Source: JBCCGG01 sp039029395 (GTDB lineage: Bacteria > Pseudomonadota > Alphaproteobacteria > Kiloniellales > JAKSDN01). From it: 64,000 nucleotides of DNA. Each line of letters begins with the position of its first letter. Within the stretch, counting starts at the first letter, position 1. The position numbers and the translations under genes are program-made. Positions 41,686 through 49,443 of the stretch are shown piece by piece. Location: NCBI GenBank assembly GCA_039029395.1, contig JBCCGG010000027.1, positions 22,586-86,585 on the forward strand. The letters are read 5' to 3'. The notes beneath the pieces are model-generated. The model was given only the letters and a program-made list of their open reading frames with translations, did not search any database and was not told the origin of the DNA.

Positions 41686-42885
41686 ATGACGATCACCGCC
41701 ACCACCATTGGGCCGGAACGGCCGGTTCTGAGGGGCCCGGATCCGCGCGTGATCGCGGTCGCCGGTGTGCTCCTGGCCGGCGGCATGATGGCGCTGGGCG
41801 GCACGATCGACTGGCACCAGGCCTGGCTTTATCTGCTGGGCGCGGCGCTCGGGCTGGTGCTCTACCACGCGACCTTCGGCTTCGCCTCGAGCTGGCGGCG
41901 CCTGGTGGCCGAGCGTCGGGGCGCGGGCCTGCGCGCCCAGATGGTCATGCTGGCGCTGGCCACCGCAATCTTTTTGCCTATCTTGGCCGAGGGCACGCTG
42001 TTCGGCCGGCCGGTCGGCGGCGCGGTGGCGCCGGTCGGTATCTCGGTCCTGGTCGGCGCCTTCCTGTTCGGCATCGGCATGCAGCTGGGCGGCGCCTGCG
42101 CCTCGGGCACCCTTTACACCGTGGGCGGCGGCTCGACCCGTATGGTGGTCACCCTGGCGTTCTTCGTCGCCGGCTCCTTGCTCGGTTCGGCCCATTTGCC
42201 CTGGTGGCTCCAGCAGCCGAGCCTGGGCGCAGTCGATTTACGCCGCGAGCTCGGTCTAGGCGGCGCACTCGGTCTGCAGCTCGCGGTCTTCGCCGGGGTG
42301 ATCGGGCTTTCCGTCTGGCTCGAGCGCGTGCGCCACGGCGCATTGGAAGAAAGCCGCCGGCCGGCGGGGCCTCTGTGGCGCCGGGCCCTTCAGGGGCCTT
42401 GGCCGCTGGTCTGGGGCGCGGTGCTGCTGGCCCTGCTCAACGTCGCGACCCTGGGCCTGACCGGCCGGCCCTGGACGGTCAGCTTCGGCTATACCCTGTG
42501 GGGCGCCAAGCTGGCCACGGCGGCCGGCGTGGACGTCGCTGCCTGGCCGTTCTGGACCTGGCCCTTTCCGAGCCGCGCGCTCGAGGCCAGCGTCTTCGCC
42601 GACGCCACCTCGGTGATGAATTTCGGCATCGTGGTCGGCGCCCTGCTGGCCGCCGGCCTGGCCGGGCGTTTCGCGCCCGCCCGCCAGATCGCCCTCGGCC
42701 CGGCGCTGGCCGCGGTGATCGGCGGCCTGCTCATGGGCTATGGCGCGCGTCTCGCCTTCGGCTGCAACGTGGGTGCCTACTTCTCGGGCATCGCCTCGGG
42801 CAGCCTTCATGGCTGGGTCTGGTTCGCCGCGGCCTTGGTCGGCACGGTCGCCGGCAATCGTCTGCGGCCACTCTTCAAGCTCTAA
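41686..42885 (+). CDS. yeeE: YeeE/YedE (TsuA-like) thiosulfate/sulphur transporter
   Basis: 399 aa inner-membrane protein. Two inverted halves, each with a conserved Cys motif: GGACASGTLYTVG near residue 145 and FGCNVGAYFSGIASG near residue 360. These cysteines relay thiosulfate in characterised TsuA/YeeE proteins. About ten membrane helices. The usual partner TusA-like gene (yeeD) is not seen directly downstream, but a decayed fragment of an unrelated gene follows. Confidence 0.92.
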   Translation: MTITATTIGPERPVLRGPDPRVIAVAGVLLAGGMMALGGTIDWHQAWLYLLGAALGLVLYHATFGFASSWRRLVAERRGAGLRAQMVMLALATAIFLPILAEGTLFGRPVGGAVAPVGISVLVGAFLFGIGMQLGGACASGTLYTVGGGSTRMVVTLAFFVAGSLLGSAHLPWWLQQPSLGAVDLRRELGLGGALGLQLAVFAGVIGLSVWLERVRHGALEESRRPAGPLWRRALQGPWPLVWGAVLLALLNVATLGLTGRPWTVSFGYTLWGAKLATAAGVDVAAWPFWTWPFPSRALEASVFADATSVMNFGIVVGALLAAGLAGRFAPARQIALGPALAAVIGGLLMGYGARLAFGCNVGAYFSGIASGSLHGWVWFAAALVGTVAGNRLRPLFKL

Positions 42886-43023
42886 GCCATCGCTTTCGAG
42901 GCGCTCGGCGGCGACCTGCCGAACCGCGTGAAGCTGCCGGCCTACGAGAGCTGGCAAGGCTACAAGGAGCATCTTCCCAAACACGTTTGGCGCATGGGAA
43001 TGTCGATCATGCACGGCGTCTGA
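42886..43023 (+). pseudogene. Orphan 3' end of a lost gene
   Basis: 45 codons directly after the YeeE stop and in the same frame, reading AIAFEALGGDLPNRV to HVWRMGMSIMHGV, then TGA. The composition and ordered hydrophobic pattern look like a protein C-terminus, but there is no start codon and no upstream part. The parent family was not identified. It suggests a deletion fused YeeE next to an old gene end. Confidence 0.45.
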
Positions 43024-43316
43024 GTTCGCGCAGGCTGCCGAAAAGCGCTGCCATTTTGCTAAAAAGCGACACGGTTTTGGTCGCATTGCGGTTATCGTTT
43101 GTTCGCCAACCGGTCTACGCTAAGGCGATAGGGAGCGTGCGGCCTCGGGGGGACGAGAGCCGGGTCGCGCACCAGGGTTTGGGGGACAGGTAAATCTCCG
43201 AAGTTGAACCGGTCTGCGGCGCGTCCGCGGACCGATAAATCAACGGTTCCAGTACCCTTAGAGGGTCGCGACGTCTTGGCGTCCGGCCCGGGGGGCATAA
43301 CAGGGGAGGCGGTGGC
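43024..43316 (+). promoter_or_regulatory. Leader region of the BCCT operon with two hairpins
   Basis: 293 bases with no gene. A 10-bp hairpin (one G-T pair) spans 43210-43234 with core GGTCTGCGG / CCGCGGACC. A second, ACCCT / AGGGT, spans 43254-43266. Both sit 50-110 bases before the GTG of the transporter gene and could be part of a structured 5' leader or an upstream terminator. GGGGAGG (43301-43310) is the ribosome site. Confidence 0.45.
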
Positions 43317-44903
43317 GTGCTTTCAAAACGATTGGTCTTAATCCTTTCCATGGGCCTCAGTGCCGCGATTGGTCTTTGGGGCGTTTTCTTTCCCGATCAG
43401 TTGACCGGTTCTGCGGTGGCGCTGACCAGCGGCGCGCTGAAGTATCTGGACTGGATGTTCATGCTGGCCTGCACGCTGTTCATCCTGCTGGCGCTCTATC
43501 TGGCGCTCGGGCCCTATGCCGACATCAAGCTGGGCCACGACGACGAGGAGCCGGAATTTTCGACCGCCTCCTGGATCGCCATGCTGTTCGCTGGCGGCAT
43601 GGGCTCGGGCCTCCTGTTCTGGGGCGTCGCCGAGCCGATGTACCACTTCTACTCGCCGCCCGGGGTGGAAGGCCAGTCGACCGAGGCGGCGCGCGCCGCC
43701 TTCGCCATCACCAATCTCCATTGGGGCTTCCATGCCTGGGCGATCTACGGCGTTTGCGCCTTGGTGATCGCCTACTTCGTGTTCCGCAAGGACGCGCCCT
43801 CGATGGTCTCGACGCCAATCGAATACTCGCTGCGTCCGCTCCTGGGCGCCACGGTGACCCGTTACTTGGGCGTCGTCGCCGACGTGCTGGCGGTCATGGC
43901 CGTGGTGTTCGGCCTGGCCGGCTCGCTCGGCATGGGCACGCTGCTCGTGCGCTCGGGCCTGTCCGAGGTTTTCGGCATCGAGCCGACGCTGACCGTGGCG
44001 GTGATCATCCTTCTGGTCATGACCGTTTGCTTCCTCTTGTCGGCCTGCACCGGTGTCGACAAGGGCATCAAAATCCTCTCCAACATGAACATGATAATCG
44101 CGATCGCGATTATGATGGTGGTGCTCTTCGCCGGGCCGACCACCTTCATTCTGGATTCCTTCGTCAACTCATTCGGCGATTACCTCAGCCAGCTGGTGTT
44201 CCTGTCCTTTAGGATTTTCTCCTACGACGATAGCTTGCGCGGCTGGACCCACGGCTGGACTCTGACCTACCTGATCTGGTGGATCGCATGGGGGCCCTTC
44301 GTCGGCATCTTCATCGCGCGCATCAGCCGTGGGCGCACGATCCGCGAGTTCTGCATCGGCGTCATCGTCGTCCCGACGGTGTTCTCCATGCTGTGGTTCG
44401 CGGTCTTCGGCGGCGCCGCCATTTACATCGAGATGTTCGGCGGCGGCGGTTTGGCCGAGGTCGTCTTCGAGGATGTCACCAAGGCGCTCTTCGCCTTCTT
44501 TGGCTACCTGCCGGGCGCGACGGTGATCAACATCCTGGCGCTCATCCTGATCTTCGTGTTCCTGGTGACCAGCGCGGATTCGGGCACCTTCGTGGTCTCC
44601 ATGATGACCACCAACGGCAACCTCAATCCGGATACCAAGACCAAGCTGATGTGGGGCATCATCATGTCAGCGATTACCTTCGGCGTGCTGGTCTCGGGCA
44701 GCGTATCGGTTGCCAAGGCCATGGCGATCACAGGGGCGGTGCCCTTTACCTTCATTGTGCTGATCCAGCTGGTCGGTCTGTTCCGGGCGTTGCGAGAAGA
44801 CGAGAGTCCGGAAAAGCGCGATCACCGTTTGGCCATGCGCATGGCCCGGGCCCAGGCGGCCCACGAAGCCGCCCAAGCCAATCCATCGGCACCGAGCAAG
44901 TGA
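43317..44903 (+). CDS. BCCT-family transporter (betaine/carnitine/choline)
   Basis: 528 aa secondary transporter with about twelve helices. GTG start with GGGGAGG upstream. Family signature region GWTLTYLIWWIAWGPFVGIFIARISRGRTIREF near residue 310-345, containing the Trp-rich substrate box. Upstream LLFWGVAEPMYHF fits TM4. The C-terminal tail has charged residues (DESPEKRDH) and could sense osmotic strength. It is followed after 20 bases by a binding-protein fusion gene and a UspA gene, an unusual set for a BCCT carrier. Confidence 0.93.
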   Translation: MLSKRLVLILSMGLSAAIGLWGVFFPDQLTGSAVALTSGALKYLDWMFMLACTLFILLALYLALGPYADIKLGHDDEEPEFSTASWIAMLFAGGMGSGLLFWGVAEPMYHFYSPPGVEGQSTEAARAAFAITNLHWGFHAWAIYGVCALVIAYFVFRKDAPSMVSTPIEYSLRPLLGATVTRYLGVVADVLAVMAVVFGLAGSLGMGTLLVRSGLSEVFGIEPTLTVAVIILLVMTVCFLLSACTGVDKGIKILSNMNMIIAIAIMMVVLFAGPTTFILDSFVNSFGDYLSQLVFLSFRIFSYDDSLRGWTHGWTLTYLIWWIAWGPFVGIFIARISRGRTIREFCIGVIVVPTVFSMLWFAVFGGAAIYIEMFGGGGLAEVVFEDVTKALFAFFGYLPGATVINILALILIFVFLVTSADSGTFVVSMMTTNGNLNPDTKTKLMWGIIMSAITFGVLVSGSVSVAKAMAITGAVPFTFIVLIQLVGLFRALREDESPEKRDHRLAMRMARAQAAHEAAQANPSAPSK

Positions 44904-44923
44904 GCGAAAGGGAGGATCGAAAA

Positions 44924-46834
44924 ATGTCGAACAAGACGCGAACCGGATCTTTCGCAAAGTCGATCACCAAGGCTCTGGGCGGCGCGCTGCTCGCCTCGAG
45001 CCTGGTGCTGGCCGGCTGCGGCGATCAGGATGCACCTACCCTCAGGGTCGGCTCCAAGGACTTCACCGAAAGCGAGCTCTTAGCCGAACTCATGGCGCTG
45101 ATGGCCGAGTCCGAGGGCATCGTCGTGCAACGGGCGATTCCCTATGGCAGCGCGGCAGTCACCTTCGAGGGCCTGAAGCAGGACAAGCTCGACGTCTATC
45201 CGGAGTACAACGGCACCGGCCTGGTGTTCCTGGGCCAAGCGCCGCTGGCCAATGGCGATGAGTCCTTCGAGCGGGTCAAAAAGCTTTACGGCGAGCTCGG
45301 CTACGATTGGCGGGGCCGCTTCGGCTTCTCCAACGACTACGTCCTGGTGACCCGTCCGGAGACCGCCGAGAAGCACGACCTCAAGGACATCAGCGATCTC
45401 GGCAGCCTGGGCGCCGTCGACATCGCGACCGACGTGACCTTCACTCAGCGGCCCTTGGACGGCCTTGGCGCCATGCTGCGGCGCTACGGTCTCTCCAGCG
45501 GCCGGGTCTTGTCATATCCTCTCGCCGAGGGCGGCAAGGACAAGATCATGCAGGCCCTGCTCGACGGCGAGGTTACCGTCGCCGAGATGTTCCGTACCGA
45601 CCCCCAGATCGAGGCCTTCGACCTGGTGGTGCTGAAGGACGACCTGCAGTTCTTCCCGGCCTACCAGGCGGCGCCCTTGGTGCGCGACAGCGCCATGAAG
45701 CGCTTTCCGACCCTGTCTGCCGCGATGGCCCGGCTGGAGGACAAGATCTCGGCCGACCAGATGCGCACCATGATCTCCGAGGTCGAGTTCAACGGCCGTA
45801 CGGTGGGTGCGGTCGCGCTCGATTTCCTGGTCGACCAGGGACTATTGGATGCAACCGCCGCAACCGAGAGCGGCGGCGGTGGCGGCCAGCCCCTGGTTGT
45901 CGCGATCGGACCCTTGGACTCGCTCACCGGTCCGGCCGGCAAGGCGGTACGGGCCGCCCGCGCGGTCTTCCCGAAGCGGGCGATCAAAGTCCTGCGCACG
46001 CCTGATCCGCTGAACCAGGTGACCGAGGGCAAGGCGCGCCTGGCCGTTGCTGGCGTCGATGCCTTCTACACTCTGGAGGGCGACAAGGCGGCGCTCACCA
46101 GCAGCGACGAGGCGCTCGGTGTGGTTGGCTACCGCATGGCTCACATCGTGACCCGCGACAGCTCCCTGACCAGCCTTTCGGACGTCAAGAAGCTTGGGGT
46201 CGGGCCGGCCGGCTCGGCCTCCGATCACGTGGCGCGCATGGTGCTGGCCGGCATCGGTGCCAGCGGGGTCGATGTGGTGCCTGGCGACTTCAACAACGTC
46301 AAAGCCTACTTCGAAGCGATCTCGATTGGCGGTGTCGACGCGATCCTTCTGATGCTGCCGGTCGGCGACATCACCATGCACGATCTGATGGAAGACGGTA
46401 ACTACCGGATGCTGCCGATCGAAGGTTGGAATGAGGGCACGGCGCCGCTGAGCTTCTCGTTCCTCAGGCCCGCCAAGATCCCGGCTGGTTCCTACCCGGG
46501 CCAGAGCGGCGCGGTCGAGACGCTTTCGACCCAGATCGTGCTGGCCGGTCCGAGCGGTCAGCGCGAGGCCTTCGGGGCACAGGGGCCGGGCACCACCGGC
46601 ACCGCCTCGACTCAGCCGATCCCGGCGACGACGATCCATGAGCTGGCCGAGGCGCTTGGCTCGGTCGAGAACGTGGATCCGGCGGCGCCGACCGCGGCCG
46701 CACTCCAGCCCGCGTTGGAGGAGGGTCCGCAGCCCCTGGTCGCCGATGCCGCGACCTCGATTGTCAATCTCGCCGTAGCGATCTTCTTGGCCTATCTCGT
46801 CTACCTCTTGGTGGCGCGCAAGCCGAAAAGGTAA
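44924..46834 (+). CDS. Lipoprotein with OpuAC-type and TAXI-type binding domains plus C-terminal membrane helix
   Basis: 636 aa. Lipoprotein signal with lipobox VLAGC (Cys 32). Domain 1 (about 36-312) resembles YehZ/OpuCC glycine-betaine/choline-binding proteins: RVGSKDFTESELLAELMA, DVYPEYNGTGLVFL. A Gly-rich linker (ESGGGGGQ, near 315-322) joins domain 2 (about 320-555), which looks like a TAXI-type TRAP solute receptor: PLVVAIGPLDSLTG, GVGPAGSASDHVARM. A Thr/Pro/Ala-rich stretch and one membrane helix (about 609-631, IVNLAVAIFLAYLVYLLVA) end the protein. The start at 44924 follows GGGAGG. Two ligand domains in one membrane-anchored chain beside a BCCT carrier, without ABC or TRAP permease, is unusual. 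Confidence 0.85.
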   Translation: MSNKTRTGSFAKSITKALGGALLASSLVLAGCGDQDAPTLRVGSKDFTESELLAELMALMAESEGIVVQRAIPYGSAAVTFEGLKQDKLDVYPEYNGTGLVFLGQAPLANGDESFERVKKLYGELGYDWRGRFGFSNDYVLVTRPETAEKHDLKDISDLGSLGAVDIATDVTFTQRPLDGLGAMLRRYGLSSGRVLSYPLAEGGKDKIMQALLDGEVTVAEMFRTDPQIEAFDLVVLKDDLQFFPAYQAAPLVRDSAMKRFPTLSAAMARLEDKISADQMRTMISEVEFNGRTVGAVALDFLVDQGLLDATAATESGGGGGQPLVVAIGPLDSLTGPAGKAVRAARAVFPKRAIKVLRTPDPLNQVTEGKARLAVAGVDAFYTLEGDKAALTSSDEALGVVGYRMAHIVTRDSSLTSLSDVKKLGVGPAGSASDHVARMVLAGIGASGVDVVPGDFNNVKAYFEAISIGGVDAILLMLPVGDITMHDLMEDGNYRMLPIEGWNEGTAPLSFSFLRPAKIPAGSYPGQSGAVETLSTQIVLAGPSGQREAFGAQGPGTTGTASTQPIPATTIHELAEALGSVENVDPAAPTAAALQPALEEGPQPLVADAATSIVNLAVAIFLAYLVYLLVARKPKR

Positions 46835-46893
46835 GGCTCCCCGCTGGCGTCGATGGCGTGGCATTCCAGGGATTTTGAGTGGAGGATTTTGAG

Positions 46894-47346
46894 ATGAGCA
46901 AGAAAGTTCTCGTGCCGATCGATCTGGAGCACAAGAGCTCCTGGGCCAAGGCCCTGCCGAACGCGGTGGACCAGGCGAAGATTATGGACGGCAAGGTCTT
47001 TGTCATGACCGTCGTGCCCCATATCGTCGGCGGGCTCGATTGGCGCTACGCGATCCGGGGCGAGGAGCACGGCTCGATCGAGTTGCGCCTCCAGGAGATG
47101 GTCGAGCAGGCCGAGACCCGCATGAATGAGCTTGCGGATGAGTTCATACCCGATGGCCTGAAGGGCGGCGTGATCGCCAAGCACGGCACGGTCTACGAGC
47201 AGGTCGTAGATACGGCGGAAGAGATCGAAGCGGACTTGATCGTCATGGCTGCCCACCGGCCGTCGCTCAAGGACTACTTGCTCGGCCCCAACACGGCCCG
47301 GGTCGCCCGCCACGCCAGCTGCTCGGTCCAGATCGTCCGCAACTAG
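46894..47346 (+). CDS. Universal stress protein, TeaD-like
   Basis: 150 aa Usp domain. The first strand is KKVLVPIDLE; the later part has ADLIVMAAHRPSLKDYLLGPNTARVARHASCSVQIVRN-type sequence, equivalent to the ATP-binding G-2x-G-9x-G/S region, though modified. This end closely recalls TeaD of Halomonas elongata, which regulates the ectoine TRAP transporter TeaABC; here it may regulate the BCCT carrier. ATG at 46894 is preceded by GGAGG with 8-base spacing; an upstream GTG is rejected because this site lies inside it. Confidence 0.88.
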   Translation: MSKKVLVPIDLEHKSSWAKALPNAVDQAKIMDGKVFVMTVVPHIVGGLDWRYAIRGEEHGSIELRLQEMVEQAETRMNELADEFIPDGLKGGVIAKHGTVYEQVVDTAEEIEADLIVMAAHRPSLKDYLLGPNTARVARHASCSVQIVRN

Positions 47347-47351
47347 GGCCC

Positions 47352-48146
47352 GTGGCGAGCGACCAGAGCGCCGGGCACCACGAGGAGTACGACGACGGCC
47401 TGGTCGCCCGCCTGGAGCTTTTGTGGGGCGAGGGCTTTCTCTCGCCCGGCGGGGCCGAAGAGGTCGCCCTGCTGCTGAGCGGCGTCGATCTGACCGGCAA
47501 GGCGGTGCTCGATATCGGCTGCGGCATCGGTGGGGTCGATCTGCTGCTGGCGCGCGACCACGGCGCCGCCAGCGTGCTCGGCATCGATGTGGAAGCCCCC
47601 CTGATCCGACGGGCACGCGACCTGGCGGAGCGCGCCGGGCTCGCGGAGCGCATCGCCTATCGGCAGGTCGAGCCCGGACCCCTGCCGCTCGAGGACGGCA
47701 GCTTCGACGTGGTGTTCTCCAAGGACGCCATGATCCACATTCCGGACAAGGCGGCGCTCTTCGCCGAGGTCAGGCGGGTCCTGCGGCCCGGCGGCAGCTT
47801 CATAGCGAGCGACTGGCTGCAAAGCGCCGAGGGCCGAGGCGCGCCGGAGATGACCCAATTGGGCGAGGCCCTGGGCCTCACCTTCAATTTGGCCACGCCC
47901 GCGGAAATGGTCGCGGCCATGTGCGACGCCGGGTTCCAGGATGTCGCGCTGACCGACCGCAACGCCTGGTACCGGGATTTGGTGGTCGAAGAGCAGACCC
48001 GCATCAGCGGCGCCATCAAGGAGCAGGCCATCGCCGCCCTGGGACAGGAGAGATACGATAGGTGGGTGGCCGCCCGGGAGATCCAGATCGTCGCCGTCGC
48101 CAAGGGCTATCTCCGCCCGACCCACCTGCGCGGGTGGCGGGGCTAA
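47352..48146 (+). CDS. SAM-dependent methyltransferase (sarcosine/phosphoethanolamine N-methyltransferase-like), paralogue
   Basis: 264 aa with a GTG start 5 bases after the Usp stop. Class I methyltransferase: LDIGCGIGGVDLLLA, GIDVEAPL, LRPGGSF. Clearly paralogous to the protein at 8153 (shared N-terminal LWGEGFLSPGG-type block and C-terminal YLRPTHLRGW). Last gene of the BCCT operon, so it probably acts on a small amine such as sarcosine or dimethylglycine on the route to glycine betaine, but this is inferred from context. Confidence 0.82.
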   Translation: MASDQSAGHHEEYDDGLVARLELLWGEGFLSPGGAEEVALLLSGVDLTGKAVLDIGCGIGGVDLLLARDHGAASVLGIDVEAPLIRRARDLAERAGLAERIAYRQVEPGPLPLEDGSFDVVFSKDAMIHIPDKAALFAEVRRVLRPGGSFIASDWLQSAEGRGAPEMTQLGEALGLTFNLATPAEMVAAMCDAGFQDVALTDRNAWYRDLVVEEQTRISGAIKEQAIAALGQERYDRWVAAREIQIVAVAKGYLRPTHLRGWRG

Positions 48147-48153
48147 GATCCAC

Positions 48154-49365
48154 TCACGCCGCCCGGGCCAGCTCCAGCTCGGTCCAGATCTGCTGTAGGG
48201 CGGCGACCAGGCGGTCCATGTCAGCGTCGCTATGCAAGGGCCCTGGGGTCAGGCGCAGGCGCTCGGTGCCCCGGGGCACGGTCGGGTAGTTGATCGGCTG
48301 GACATAGATCCCGTGGCGCTCGAGCAGCAGGTCGGTGACCTGGCGGCAGAGCACCGGATCGCCGACCAAGATTGGCACAATGTGGCTGGCGCTCTCCATG
48401 ACCGGCAGCTCGGCGGCCGCGAGGCGCGCCTTCAGGGTCGCGACCCGCTCCTGCTGCTGGGCCCGCTCGGCGCCGCTTTCTTTCAGATGGCGCACGCTGG
48501 CCAGCGCGCCGGCCGCGACCGCCGGGGGCAGGGCGGTGGTGAAGATGAAGCCCGACGCAAAAGAGCGGATGAAGTCGACCAGGGCGGCGGAAGCGGCGAT
48601 GTAGCCGCCGAACACGCCGAAGGCCTTGCCCAGGGTACCCTCGATCACGGTCAAACGGTCCATCACCCCGTCGCGTTCGGCGACCCCGCCGCCGTGCTGC
48701 CCGTAGAGCCCGACAGCGTGGACCTCGTCCAGGTAGGTCATGGCGCCGTAGCGCTCGGCGACCTCGCAGAGCTCGGCGATCGGCGCGATGTCGCCGTCCA
48801 TGGAATAGACCGATTCGAAGGCCACCAGCTTGGCCCGATCGCCGGGCACGGCGGCCAGCTGGCGCTCCAGGTCTGCCGGGTCGTTGTGGGCGAAGATGCG
48901 CTTTTCCGCCCTGCTGTGGCGGATGCCCTCGATCATCGAGGCGTGGTTGGCGGCATCGGAAAAGACCACGCACTCGGGCAGGCGCGACGCCAGGGTGCCG
49001 AGCGCGGCCCAGTTGGAAACGTAGCCCGAGGTGAACAGCAGGGCGGCTTCCTTGCCGTGCAGCGCGGCCAGCTCCCGCTCCAGCAGAACGTGGTAGTGGT
49101 TGGTACCCGAGATGTTGCGGGTGCCGCCGGCGCCGGCGCCGCACTTGGCGATCGCCTCGCCCATGGCTTCGGCCACGGCCGGATGCTGGCCCATGCCCAG
49201 GTAGTCGTTGGAGCACCACACCGTGACCTGGGACTGGCTGCCCTCGCCATGGTGGACGGCGCGCGGGAAGGCGCCAGCCGAGCGCTCCAGATCGGCAAAG
49301 ATCCGGTAGCGTCCCTCCGCCTTCAGGCCGCGGATCTGGTCCTGAAAATAGCCTTCGTAGTCCAT
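48154..49365 (-). CDS. hemA: 5-aminolevulinate synthase (C4 pathway)
   Basis: 403 aa. PLP enzyme joining glycine and succinyl-CoA to form 5-aminolevulinate, the first step of haem synthesis in Alphaproteobacteria. It begins MDYEGYFQDQIRGLK. Motifs: VWCSNDYLGMGQHP, GGTRNISGTNHYH, YLDEVHAVGLYG, and the PLP-Lys in EGTLGKAFGVFGGY. The ATG at 49365 gives the normal length; an extension to 49410 is less likely. Monocistronic and convergent with the methyltransferase. Confidence 0.95.
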   Translation of the reverse strand: MDYEGYFQDQIRGLKAEGRYRIFADLERSAGAFPRAVHHGEGSQSQVTVWCSNDYLGMGQHPAVAEAMGEAIAKCGAGAGGTRNISGTNHYHVLLERELAALHGKEAALLFTSGYVSNWAALGTLASRLPECVVFSDAANHASMIEGIRHSRAEKRIFAHNDPADLERQLAAVPGDRAKLVAFESVYSMDGDIAPIAELCEVAERYGAMTYLDEVHAVGLYGQHGGGVAERDGVMDRLTVIEGTLGKAFGVFGGYIAASAALVDFIRSFASGFIFTTALPPAVAAGALASVRHLKESGAERAQQQERVATLKARLAAAELPVMESASHIVPILVGDPVLCRQVTDLLLERHGIYVQPINYPTVPRGTERLRLTPGPLHSDADMDRLVAALQQIWTELELARAA

Positions 49366-49443
49366 CGTCGCCTGCGCCCAGCCCTTAAGCCCACGATATC
49401 TAAGCAACATTATTGCCCATTGTAAGGCATTCGCCGCTCAAAA

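Noticed and set aside
43210..43266. Known riboswitch class in the BCCT leader
   Set aside because: Only two short simple hairpins can be seen; no match to a known riboswitch core by eye.
46879..46893. Upstream GTG start for the universal stress protein
   Set aside because: The only good ribosome site (GGAGG) lies after this GTG and fits the ATG at 46894.
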